A DNA stretch of 64,000 nucleotides, from assembly GCA_015065085.1 (NCBI GenBank), contig SVQW01000008.1, positions 1 to 64,000 of the forward strand. The letters run 5' to 3'. The position numbers and the translations under genes were made by a program. The notes under the pieces are model-generated. The model did not search any database. It saw only the letters and a program-made list of their open reading frames with translations, and was not told the origin of the DNA. This DNA comes from Oscillospiraceae bacterium (GTDB lineage: Bacteria; Bacillota; Clostridia; Oscillospirales; SIG627). Shown here piece by piece: positions 25,401 to 33,200 of this stretch (positions are counted from its first letter, which is position 1; the number at the start of each line of letters is the position of its first letter).

Positions 25401-26048
25401 GGCAACCTTCTGGGTGCACAGCAGCACGGACATATGGACATTGTGGGCTATGAAATGTACATAAAGCTTCTGGACGAAGCGGTACGTGAACTCAAGGGCG
25501 AGGCACCCGAAAAGAAGAAAGAGGACACCACGGTGGACCTTTCGCTGGATGCCTTTATCCCCAAGGACTACATCACCTCTCCCGAAATACGCATAGATAT
25601 ATACAAAAAAATCTCCGTTCTCGAAACGGAGGAGGAGTCCATGGACCTTATCGACGAGCTTATCGACCGCTTCGGAGATATACCCCGCGAGGTGGGAAAT
25701 CTTATTGCGGTGTCGCTTATACGAAAGACGGCATCCGACTGCGGTATTAAAAAGATCGTGCAGTCGGGTCAGCTTATACATATGTATCTGGACGAGTTCG
25801 AGCTTCAGCCCATTTCGGACCTGGTGGACAGATACCCGCCCGGACGGCTTTCGATATCGCTTAAGGGCGATCCGTTTTTGCTTTACAAGCTTCCCCCCGC
25901 ACCGCTTACACCCGCACGTGCTAAGCCCGTAAAGGAGGACAAGCGCAAAAAGCTGGCGGAGTTTGAACAGCTTTTAAAGGACTATTACGAGATAATTCGG
26001 GAGTTCAACGGCAAAAATGCTCCGTCCCGGGACGGGGAAGGAGAATAA
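22461..26048 (+). CDS. mfd: Transcription-repair coupling factor
   Basis: A 1,195-residue ATP-dependent translocase that removes stalled RNA polymerase and recruits UvrA. Domains in order: UvrB-like N-terminus (~1-360), RNA-polymerase interaction (CarD-like) domain at LNVGDYVVHINHGIGIYDGI (~500), helicase core with Walker A CGDVGFGKTEVAMR (~655), DEEQRFGV, LSATPIPRTLNMALSG, HGKMNREEL and the RGRIGRSNRKAYAYL motif VI (~930), and the C-terminal TRCF domain from ~1040. Length is normal for the family. Confidence 0.97.
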   Translation: MKFILDAMHGEKEYNSLVSTLKNEKNPLLVTGLAQGAKSAFCGALYRDMGKKTVIFVPDEKDARTLYGELEAICPRILLFPARDFALASYEVSSHDFEYQRLSALYAAATGDYDILITTIEAACQRTVPKDVLLGMSCKIERDCDYSMTDLCEKAVKMGYSRTELVEGEGQFSARGGIMDIFVPGQQSPVRIEFFGDTVDRICRFDVLTQRGFEDLTEVILLPAGEVVISGEARIRIAEALKKARSKKNSDADAITHEIGKVEGGLSFAHDFYIDLIYPQKAAMLDYLDSPLCILLSGDVQKERLIAADKFIRETLNEMICEGKGSAIPDKLELIYPYELFCDYIKGEKTVIADNFMHTVDEFPLSGVFSFTTRPVSPFGDNLGIMLEDIEAYIESGFKIAVSCENTAEAENTFSILEERGIHCHMVTPEDDLTPGVPAIMVAQNEGKRVVSIKNGFELNTSKFVLLTNNAEAWAGSRDKRRPSSKKSAKERILSYSDLNVGDYVVHINHGIGIYDGIQTMEFDGAVKDFIKLRYAGTDVLYVPCSNLDTISKYIGSKSDDEGGVKLTKLSGNEWHKTKAKVKSGAQDIAKQLIELYAQRRKMKGYAFSPDTPWQKEFEDAFEYRETDAQLRSVEEIKKDMESEIPMDRLLCGDVGFGKTEVAMRGIFKCVMDGKQAAILVPTTILAWQHYKTLLTRFRGFPVKIDMLSRFRTKKQQDKTVSDMKKGLVDIVVGTHRLIQKDVQFSDLGFLVVDEEQRFGVTHKERLKEISKNVDVLTLSATPIPRTLNMALSGIRDMSLLEEAPGDRFPVQTYVMEHDIAILAEAIRREVRRSGQVFYLLNDIDLLERRAYDIKKRLPDVNIATAHGKMNREELSEIWRQMIEGEIDILVCTTIIETGVDVPNANTLIIENADKMGLSQLHQIRGRIGRSNRKAYAYLTYRKGKELSEIATKRLTAIRAYTEFGSGFKIAMRDLEIRGAGNLLGAQQHGHMDIVGYEMYIKLLDEAVRELKGEAPEKKKEDTTVDLSLDAFIPKDYITSPEIRIDIYKKISVLETEEESMDLIDELIDRFGDIPREVGNLIAVSLIRKTASDCGIKKIVQSGQLIHMYLDEFELQPISDLVDRYPPGRLSISLKGDPFLLYKLPPAPLTPARAKPVKEDKRKKLAEFEQLLKDYYEIIREFNGKNAPSRDGEGE

Positions 26049-26049
26049 A

Positions 26050-26565
26050 ATGGCACAAAAAGAGAACATCTACAAAGAGGCGAGAAGAAGGATAGTGGAA
26101 AAGAATTCTGCATCCGCATCTCCCGCCGAAAGAGCAGGCGCTCACGAATTGTCCAGTCTGGAAAGGGCACAGGATGTACTTATGATAGAGCGTTCGCGGC
26201 TTTCCCAGATAGAAAATTCCCACGTAGCGCCGTATCCCGACGAGGTGGTGGCTATGGCAAAGGCATACCGCGCACCCGAATTGTGCAATCACTACTGCGC
26301 CCATCAGTGCCCCATAGGCGAATATACCCCCACACCCGAGCTGTTGTACGGCGACCTTAACGAAATATCCGTAAGGCTCATGTCGTCACTGCATTTTTTG
26401 CAGGAATCCGCACCTCTGATATATAAAGTGCTGGAGGACGGTAAGGTCAACCCCGACGAGCGGGAAGCCTTTTCAAAAATCACGGACACCCTCAGAAAGC
26501 TTTCATACAGTGCGGCTTCCCTTGAATTGTGGGCACGTAAAAACGGCCTTGGAGACGGGGAATAG
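26050..26565 (+). CDS. Helix-turn-helix (XRE-like) protein
   Basis: A 171-residue protein. The DNA-binding part is ELSSLERAQDVLMIERSRLSQIENSHVAPYPDEVVAMAKAYRAPEL (in pieces, ~30-80), an XRE-type HTH; a short Cys segment CNHYCAHQCPIG follows and the rest is helical. The combination HTH then C-x3-C-x3-C is seen in clostridial proteins of unknown role. The ATG at 26050 begins immediately after the mfd stop with GGAAGGAG upstream. It could regulate the following DUF4062 gene, 24 nt away. Confidence 0.8.
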   Translation: MAQKENIYKEARRRIVEKNSASASPAERAGAHELSSLERAQDVLMIERSRLSQIENSHVAPYPDEVVAMAKAYRAPELCNHYCAHQCPIGEYTPTPELLYGDLNEISVRLMSSLHFLQESAPLIYKVLEDGKVNPDEREAFSKITDTLRKLSYSAASLELWARKNGLGDGE

Positions 26566-26589
26566 GGCTGTAAAAAGAAAGGACGTAAA

Positions 26590-27633
26590 ATGAGTAAAAT
26601 ATACACCGCGTTTATTTCCTCGGCGTATGAAAGTCTTAAGGACGAGCGTGCCAAGGTTATAAATACACTTCTTGATTTTCGCATACTGCCAATCGGAATG
26701 GAGCACTTCACCGTGCCCAGCAACGGAAATTTTGATGCAATAAAACCGCTTATCGACGAATCGGACGTTTTCATTCTGCTTTTCGGCGGACAGTACGGCT
26801 CGTGCGATTCGCAGGGTGTGTCTTACACCGAGCTGGAATATGACTATGCCCTGAAAAAAAACAAGCACATTGTCGCCATTGCCTGCGACGAAATGGTGAT
26901 GCTTCTGGAAAAGAATGAAGAGGAGCTTACCGATGACGAAAACAAGCAACGCAAATTCTATGCCAAAAGCGGCATGGCGCGCAAGGTTTCTCCCGATCTT
27001 TCAATAAGAACAATCATCACCCAGTTTCTCACCACTAATAATATACTTTCAAAATGCATCGGCTGGACACGCACCGAGGATGAAGGCATCGACCCTGCGG
27101 CATTGGAAAAATGGCGCGAAAAGCACAAGGCGTACAATTTTTCGGGCAAGTGGTATCATGTTCATCTGAGTAACGTGGACGAGGATTACATACGTGTGGG
27201 CACCATTACCGTTGAGCAGGATTTTACCCCCGTAAATTACCTTAAGCTGAAGCTGACGGGCAAAAATTACAATGTGCTGTTTTACGACAGTGATAAAAAA
27301 ATACTGTATGAGGACGATGATAAATATTCCCGCTTTACAGGTGAATATAATTTAGATACCGAGGGCAAAATTTCGGGGCGGTACAATTCACGCAGGTTTT
27401 TCACGGGCAAATTCGGCTCCCAGCCCGTCAATGACGAGCCCTGCAACGGCAGACATGAGTTTTTCTTCACGCCCGACGAGGACGAGGAGACAGTACGTCT
27501 GGACGGCGAATACCGCGACGAAGCACCCTCCTTCAAATACGGCAAATTGTTTATTTTCCGCGATATAAATAAAAGAAACGAATTCCTTTTGTCCCGACGG
27601 GGTGACAGAATAGAAAAGAAAAAGGGTGAATGA
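26590..27633 (+). CDS. DUF4062 domain protein
   Basis: A 347-residue cytoplasmic protein. Residues 1-~145 match DUF4062: YTAFISSAYESLKDERAKVINTLL, ILPIGMEHF, IDESDVFILLFGGQYGS, SYTELEYDYALK. This domain has a TIR-like fold and is common in NTPase or restriction-like defence and signalling proteins of bacteria. Residues ~180-345 are beta-rich (FSGKWYHVHLSN to SFKYGKLFIF), resembling a lipocalin-like or binding domain, and replace the usual NTPase. Unusual neighbours: mfd and an HTH gene upstream. Function unknown. Confidence 0.75.
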   Translation: MSKIYTAFISSAYESLKDERAKVINTLLDFRILPIGMEHFTVPSNGNFDAIKPLIDESDVFILLFGGQYGSCDSQGVSYTELEYDYALKKNKHIVAIACDEMVMLLEKNEEELTDDENKQRKFYAKSGMARKVSPDLSIRTIITQFLTTNNILSKCIGWTRTEDEGIDPAALEKWREKHKAYNFSGKWYHVHLSNVDEDYIRVGTITVEQDFTPVNYLKLKLTGKNYNVLFYDSDKKILYEDDDKYSRFTGEYNLDTEGKISGRYNSRRFFTGKFGSQPVNDEPCNGRHEFFFTPDEDEETVRLDGEYRDEAPSFKYGKLFIFRDINKRNEFLLSRRGDRIEKKKGE

Positions 27634-27634
27634 T

Positions 27635-28408
27635 ATGAATTATCAGGCTATTATCGATATGGTTATAAAGGCGTCGGAGTTCGCTCTGGACGGCAGTCTT
27701 TCGGGCAGTGTTGATATGAAGGGCAGTGCGGATTTTGTCACTGCGGCAGATTTGAAGATAAGCGCATATGTAAAAGAACAGCTTAAAACTCTTTCCCCCG
27801 GCTCGGGCTTTATGAGCGAAGAGGAGCAGTCCGATCCCGGCAGTGAATACTGGATTCTCGACCCTGTGGACGGAACCACCAATCTGGTGTACGGCTATGG
27901 CATGAGTTCGGTATCGCTGGCGCACTTTGACGGCGAAAAAGTGGATTTCGGTGTCATATACAATCCCTTCAATAAGGAGCTTTTTACCGCAAAATCGGGT
28001 GAGGGAGTTTATCTCAACGGCAAAAAAGTACCCCCTGCACCCGACAGACAGCTTTCCGACTGCATTATCGAGTTCGGCGCCGGTTCCACATGCAAGCAAT
28101 ACACCGAGCAGAGCTTTGCCGTGGCAAAAGAGGTCTTTACAAACTGTCTTGACCTGCGCCGTATCTGCTCCACTGCACTTGCCATCGCCTATGTTGCCTG
28201 CGGAAGAATCAACGGCTACTTCGAGCGTGTTATAAAGCCCTGGGATTATGCCGCCGCTTCCCTTATGCTCAAGGAGTGCGGATGCGTGTGCTCCGACTGG
28301 AATTCAAAGCCTGTTCCTTACCACCGCTGTTCCTCCAGCTATGTGTGCGGAACGCCCAAGGCATACGATTTTCTTGTAAAGACCATTCAGAAGTACGATA
28401 ACAAATGA
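27635..28408 (+). CDS. Inositol monophosphatase family protein
   Basis: A 257-residue Mg-dependent phosphatase of the IMPase/SuhB family. Motifs: FVTAADLKI, metal site GFMSEEEQ, WILDPVDGTTNLVYGYG with the DPVDGTTN signature, and the C-terminal WDYAAASLMLKECGC. Substrates in the family are inositol phosphates, PAP or fructose bisphosphate. The ATG at 27635 is preferred, with GGTGA 5 nt upstream; an in-frame GTG at 27626 overlaps the preceding gene. A hairpin (28411-28431) follows the stop. Confidence 0.92.
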   Translation: MNYQAIIDMVIKASEFALDGSLSGSVDMKGSADFVTAADLKISAYVKEQLKTLSPGSGFMSEEEQSDPGSEYWILDPVDGTTNLVYGYGMSSVSLAHFDGEKVDFGVIYNPFNKELFTAKSGEGVYLNGKKVPPAPDRQLSDCIIEFGAGSTCKQYTEQSFAVAKEVFTNCLDLRRICSTALAIAYVACGRINGYFERVIKPWDYAAASLMLKECGCVCSDWNSKPVPYHRCSSSYVCGTPKAYDFLVKTIQKYDNK

Positions 28409-28458
28409 AAAATGCGGACAATGTCCGCATTGCGCATTACAAAAACCCGCAGACAATG
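28409..28458 (+). terminator. Two hairpin segments behind the inositol-monophosphatase gene
   Basis: AATGCGGAC/GTCCGCATT (28411-28431) lacks a T run. AAAAACCCGCAGACA (28441-28455) is the left arm of a terminator whose right arm GTCTGCGGGTT now lies at 28801-28811, and whose complete second copy is at 29045-29075. Confidence 0.6.
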
Positions 28459-28487
28459 GCGTGATACTCTTAACGGAGTATCACGCC
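28458..28487. repeat. 12-bp-arm palindrome
   Basis: GGCGTGATACTC (28458-28469) and GAGTATCACGCC (28476-28487) around TTAACG. It carries the CGTGATAC word also present in both loops of the RNA candidate at 9816 and 9842. Confidence 0.8.
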
Positions 28488-28488
28488 A

Positions 28489-28650
28489 ACTCTATTCGCC
28501 TCTGGCGAGTGATATTGCTTCGCAGTGATATTCGGCTTACGCCGAGTGGTATTCGCTGCGCGAGTTTGAAAGGCGAATAGAATATCACTGTGAACAATAT
28601 CACTTCCCGCAAGGGAAATACCACTCTTTGCGAAGCAAAGAATTTCACTC
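28489..28650. repeat. Mosaic palindrome M1 built from tagged mini-hairpins
   Basis: Left half: tag AGTGATATT at 28508, 28524 and (AGTGGTATT) 28545, separated by mini-palindromes GCTTCGC, CGGCTTACGCCG and CGCTGCGCG. Right half: the complementary tag AATATCACT at 28581, 28596, (AATACCACT) 28617 and (AATTTCACT) 28641, separated by TCCCGCAAGGGA and CTTTGCGAAGCAAAG. CTATTCGCCT (28492) and AGGCGAATAG (28571) flank the left half. The whole can fold as one long stem with side hairpins. No coding potential. Confidence 0.85.
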
Positions 28651-28660
28651 ACATATAAAG

Positions 28661-28716
28661 CAGAAAAGAGAGAGTCTTACGGAAGTGTTTCCGTATTTCT
28701 CTCTCTTCTGTTTTTA
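28661..28716 (+). terminator. Long imperfect terminator-like hairpin
   Basis: CAGAAAAGAGAGAG pairs with CTCTCTCTTCTG, an inner ACGGAA/TTTCCGT extends it, and TTTTTATT follows. It lies within the ~340 bp that separate the two arms of the split terminator. Confidence 0.6.
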
Positions 28717-28816
28717 TTGCCAGTTTCGCATTTGTTTTACAAATGCACAGGTCTTTGCCCATACCCTTATTTTATTTCTCCGATAAGGACATCACCCTAT
28801 GTCTGCGGGTTCAGAC

Positions 28817-29045
28817 TGTCGAGAAAGCCGTGATACCGCGACGGAAATAAATTATATTTCAAAAAAACGCAAATAAAGCAAAAAACAAATTAACAGCAGG
28901 TGATACATCGAATATCACCTGCTGTTTGTCGCTTTTTGCCGCTTCAAGCCTTACCGTACCTTTGTACGCCGACAGGCTTAAATCAGCAAAATATCCCTGA
29001 CTTTTCGAAAGTCTCACAGTGTGTCGACAGGTTTATCGACACACA
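28817..29045 (+). repeat. Dispersed element A, copy 1
   Basis: About 230 bp that recur, inverted, at 52331-52561. Shared parts in order: TGTCGAGAAAGCCG, CCGCGACGG, a 14-bp-arm hairpin AACAGCAGGTGATA/TATCACCTGCTGTT, TTTGTCGCTTTTTGCCGCT then TCAAGCC, CGTACCTTTGTACGCCGAC, GGCTTAAATC, GCAAAATAT, CTTTTCGAAAG and a GTGTCGA/TCGACAC pair. A short frame reading IHRISPAVCRFLPLQAL exists in both copies but has no start signal. It sits between convergent genes and between two copies of the same terminator. Confidence 0.85.
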
Positions 29046-29075
29046 AAAACCCGCAGACATTGTCTGCGGGTTTTT
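29045..29075. terminator. Bidirectional terminator next to element A copy 1
   Basis: AAAAACCCGCAGAC / GTCTGCGGGTTTTT with loop ATT. It ends the minus-strand lipoprotein gene. Its left arm is duplicated at 28441 and its right arm at 28801. Confidence 0.85.
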
Positions 29076-29095
29076 CCATGTTTTTATCATTTAAC

Positions 29096-29749
29096 TTATT
29101 CGATTGTGTAAACCAGTCCGACGGTGTCCAGAAAATCGGTGAGAGTGCGTTCGCCGTTTCTGATAAATGTCGCCCGCGCCTGTATCGCCTTGTCAATTTC
29201 ATCAAAGGCAACGAAAACGGAATAATCTCCGTCATATGTGAGTATCAGAGCAAATTCGCCCTCAAAATCCGCCCTCTTTTCAAATTCCGCCACAGAGGTC
29301 AGCGCGGTGGTTGCCGCAAGAGTGTTTTTGCCGTAGGAAGCATTGTGGCTTGCCGCAAAGGAGGTAAGCGGAAATTCGCCTGATTTGTAAAGAGCGGTAA
29401 ATTCGTCTTCCTTCAAGCCCTCGATGGTTTTCTGCTTGTCGGGGGTGAGAAGCTTTATATCAACGGGGGAAGAATAATCATTCTGAGCTATGGCTGTAAA
29501 AATATCGCGTATTTCTCCGCTCCGGGCAATGGCTTCGACCAAGTCCTTATCGGCTGCTGCCGCTGCGGAGTTCTGCGCAAGTGCAACGGCGATGTCGGAA
29601 TAGCTCATATTTTTATCGTCGATTTGGGTGCTCACCAAAACAGAGGTCGGGCCGTCTGCTCCGCCTATTACTCCGATTGTGGAATTATTACATGAACAGA
29701 GCGCCGCAAGGGTAAATATCAATGCAAGCGCTGCGATTGTTTTTTTCAT
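29096..29749 (-). CDS. Lipoprotein with GGADGPT motif
   Basis: A 217-residue lipoprotein: signal MKKTIAALALIFTLAALCSC with the lipid-bearing Cys followed by NNST. Directly after it comes IGVIGGADGPTSVLVS, which copies the conserved GGADGPT segment of the beta subunit of sodium-pumping decarboxylases (OadB/GcdB/MmdB), where it belongs to the ion-binding region inside the membrane. The rest, residues 50-217, has no membrane segments and is a soluble domain I do not recognise, with repeats of Ala-rich helix. So it is no decarboxylase; the motif's role on a lipoprotein is unclear. GGAGGT precedes the ATG. Confidence 0.8.
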   Translation of the reverse strand: MKKTIAALALIFTLAALCSCNNSTIGVIGGADGPTSVLVSTQIDDKNMSYSDIAVALAQNSAAAAADKDLVEAIARSGEIRDIFTAIAQNDYSSPVDIKLLTPDKQKTIEGLKEDEFTALYKSGEFPLTSFAASHNASYGKNTLAATTALTSVAEFEKRADFEGEFALILTYDGDYSVFVAFDEIDKAIQARATFIRNGERTLTDFLDTVGLVYTIE

Positions 29750-29823
29750 TGAAGTACCTCCGTTGAGTTTGGTGTTTAGACGCCGTTTATACGTAAAAAG
29801 TTCCGAAATTTACATTACCACTC

Positions 29824-29852
29824 ATTTTATCACAAAATCCGCGTTTTGTCAA
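29824..29852 (-). promoter_or_regulatory. Promoter of the GGADGPT lipoprotein gene
   Basis: Minus strand: perfect TTGACA (29852-29847), 17-bp spacer, TAAAAT (29829-29824), about 75 nt before the ATG. Confidence 0.8.
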
Positions 29853-29984
29853 GTGTTGTGCTCTGCCGATGGGTAATTTGGGTTAAAAAGGATTGACGAA
29901 GTGAATTTTGCCGCAAAATGCAGTTTTTTTGTTTATTTGCATATAAAATTTACATCAAAAGTATAAAATAACGTTCAAAATATA

Positions 29985-30013
29985 TTGACTTTGCTGTAAA
30001 TTTATGATACAAT
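29985..30013 (+). promoter_or_regulatory. Promoter of the first SGNH esterase gene
   Basis: TTGACT (29985-29990), 17-bp spacer, TACAAT (30008-30013). The same boxes and nearly the same spacer occur at 35450-35478 before the paralogue. Confidence 0.85.
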
Positions 30014-30236
30014 GATTGTAAGTATAATGTAAAATTTGAGCCGAAAGTACCGATAATTTTGTGACTGCGGTATAATGACGTGATTGCAATTTCCACATGC
30101 GGTACAAATGAGTTTTGACAGTTCTATATATTGTGTTTATACTTGCTGTGGAGTGCTTCCGCAGTGCCCTTTTTACGCGGTTCAGCCGCTTTACATAAAT
30201 TGTTTTTCAAAATTATATCCTAAAAGGAGAAAAATC
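30014..30236 (+). promoter_or_regulatory. Long 5' leader of the first SGNH esterase gene
   Basis: About 215 nt lie between the expected transcription start and the ATG. The last ~120 nt are almost identical to the leader of the paralogue (35582-35703), including the hairpins CTGTGGA/TTCCGCAG and GCGGTTCAGCCGC and the AAAAGGAG site. The upstream half differs. No riboswitch class is recognised. Confidence 0.6.
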
Positions 30237-33200
30237 ATGAAAAAGTTATTTGCACTTCTTCTTACCGTGCTGATGCTCATGAGCCTTACGGCTGTTGCTG
30301 TTGTTGCAACAGGGGAAAGTCAGGCAAAGGCACCCATTGTCTTCAGATTCAATAATGAAGATATGCTGGAGAACTGGTACAACGCATACGGCGGCGGCTT
30401 CAAGGCCGATTATAAAATAGTCGACGGTGTTGCATCGGTTGACGGCTGTTCCACCGACGGACACGGCGTTGTTGCGTTTTCCTACCGCTTCAATAACGGC
30501 GATGTGAGCTTTAAGCTGACCGATTATCCCGTTGTAAAGGCAAAATACAAAATAGACACAAGCTATACAGGCGGTGCCTGCCAGTTCTATATATGGACGC
30601 CCGACAAGCTGGCAGTTTCGGAAAAAAAGTATTTTCTGAGCGCCCCCTCTGCCACCAAAAATCAGTGGGTTACATACACCCGCGATTTCAGTCAGGATGC
30701 TGATTTTGCCGGCTTTGACGGCGTACTCGACAGCACCAGAAGCTTTGAGTTGTGGTACAGATATCACGAGGAGGAAATCCCCGTTACCACTCAGGTAGAA
30801 TACATAGCATTCTTCCCCGATAAGGCAAGCGCGGATGCTTTTGACGCGGTAAACCCCGCCGTTCAGGGCTCCTCCGACGCATATATGCCTTACTATACCG
30901 ATGTAAACGGAATATTTACCGCAGTTCAGACCGCTGTTGATGCGGCAGAGGGAGTCGCCGACATAGACGCGGCTAAGACTCTGGTGCAGAATGCATACAA
31001 TACCGCACTTGCGGCAAATACCCCAGAGGGTATGGTGCTGGATACCAAGTTCACCGCATACAGAAATCTGGAAAATACCAAGTTCATCGTTAAGGCTTCC
31101 GTTACCGAGACCTCTTCACCCATTGAAGCCCGCCTTATTACCGAAAAGAGCTTTGAGGTGGCAAAGAAAGACGCGGCAGAGGGAAGCGATGATTCTGTTA
31201 TTTTCCGTTTCAATAACGAAGATATGCTTAAGGACTGGTACAACGCATACGGCGGCGGCTTCAAGGACGATTACAAAATAGTGGACGGCGTTGCATCGGT
31301 TGACGGCTGTTCCACCGACGGATACGGTGTCGTTCCCTTCTCCTATTCTTTTGCAAAAAGCGGCAAGAGATTTAATCTGGCTGATTATCCCCATGTAAAG
31401 GTAAAATACAAGATTGCCACCGAATATACGGGCGGTTCTTCTCAGCTTTATCTGTGGAAGGCAGATCCCGACGGCTCATATTTCCTCGGCTCGCCCTCCG
31501 CGGCAAAGAACAAGTGGAATACTTATTACTATGCTGTTACGGGTGCCGGACAGGCGTTGAGAGAAAACAGAAGCTTTGAGTGGTGGTACAGAGGTCATGA
31601 TAAGGAAATCCCCGTTACCACTTCACTGGAGTATATCGCATTCTTCCCCGACAAGGCAAGCGCAGATGCTTTTGACGCGGCTAACCCCACCGTTCAGGGC
31701 TCTTCCGACGCATATTTGCCTTACAAGGCTGTTGGTGAGGAGTTTATTGCGAAAATCAGGGAAGAGGCGGCAAAGGCTACTGCCGCTGTAAAGAGCGCCG
31801 ATGAGGCAAAGGCGGCTGTTAAAGCGGCTGCTGACAAGGTTATTGCCGACAGTCAGATAGACCCTGCACAGATAAGCTATACCGTAGGCGAAGCCAAAGA
31901 AGTAACCGGCGGCTACGCGGTAGAGGTTGAGATTGCTGTGGGACCCAAGGAGACCCGCAGCTATGTAACAGGTGAAATTGCTGTAAGCGATAATATCCCC
32001 GCACCTGTTATCTGGCGCTTCAATAATCAGGAAATGGTTGATTTGTGGAGCCTTTACCACGGAAAGGGTGAAAACACTCTTGCTGACGGTGTTATGAGAA
32101 CCAACTTTACTTCCAATGACACCGCAAACGTAACCGACCTGTACTACCGCGGCGACTCTATTCCCGAGGAATACCGTGTTGACCTTGACAATTATCCTTA
32201 TATCAAGGCAAAATTCAAATATGACGGAGAACTGGCAAGCAGTGCCGTTCATATGTACATGTACAATACCGCCAGCACAGGCACACCTTACTTTACACCT
32301 ACTTACGGTGATTCCGGTGTATGGCACACTGCAAAGATAGATGCAACATCTACCGCAATCAAAAAATCCGGTTCCACCGGTGAGGTTACTTACGGCGGAG
32401 ACCTTAAAAAGTTCGGCTTCTGGTTCTGGCACAAAGGAAGCGGTTCCTCCGACATCGAATACATCGCCTTCTTCCACAAGGACGACAAGGCGGCATGGGA
32501 AGCGTTTGACACCGCAGAAGGCGTTGCAAGTACCACTGCGGGCACCTCCGACAAATTCCTGCCTTACTATAATGAAATAAATGCCATTGCAGATGCAGGT
32601 GCGGCGGCTGTTGCGGCTGATGACACCAAATATCCTACTTATGACAAGGCGGCAAGTGCTATTGAGGCTATGTTTAAAGCCGAGGCGGCAAAGCTCGGAA
32701 ATATTGATGTAAACGATGTTACCGTAACCGCCGAAGCGATTACCAAGGCAGAAACCGAGGCGACCTACAAGGTTAGCGTATATACAGGCTCCGTTGAGGC
32801 ACGTGTAATTGCTACCGAGACCGTAAAGGCGAACATAAGAAGCTCTGTTGTATGGCACTTCGGCAACCCCGACTTTATCAAGAAGCTTTCTCCCGGCGCG
32901 GCGGAATTTTCCGTAGGTGTTGAAAACGGCAATGTTTTCATGCACGGCGTGAGAACCAATACTGCAGATAACTTCAACTTCACATACAGCGGCATAAATA
33001 ACGACCACGATATCGAGCTTTCCGATTATCCCATCGTTGCTGTACGTTGCCGTTCCGACAAAGGCGGTACACTTCAGTTCTATTTTGCTACCACCACCTC
33101 GGGTAACACAGGCGCGACCTCTTCCTTCCGCCGTGAAAGCAGTCATAACGGCACGGGCGAGTGGCAGACTGTTTATATCGATACCGCGAAGGTTGACCAG

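Noticed and set aside
28489..28650. CRISPR array
   Set aside because: The tag is only 9 bp, spacers are 6-15 bp palindromes of unequal size, the right half is the reverse complement of the left, and no cas genes are present.
28900..29094. Small protein gene reading IHRISPAVCRFLPLQAL in element A
   Set aside because: It occurs because the DNA element is repeated (also at 52249-52479 on the minus strand); the frame has no ribosome binding site and diverges after the shared DNA.
29096..29749. Sodium-translocating decarboxylase beta subunit
   Set aside because: Only the GGADGPT stretch matches; the protein has a lipobox and no membrane helices in its body.
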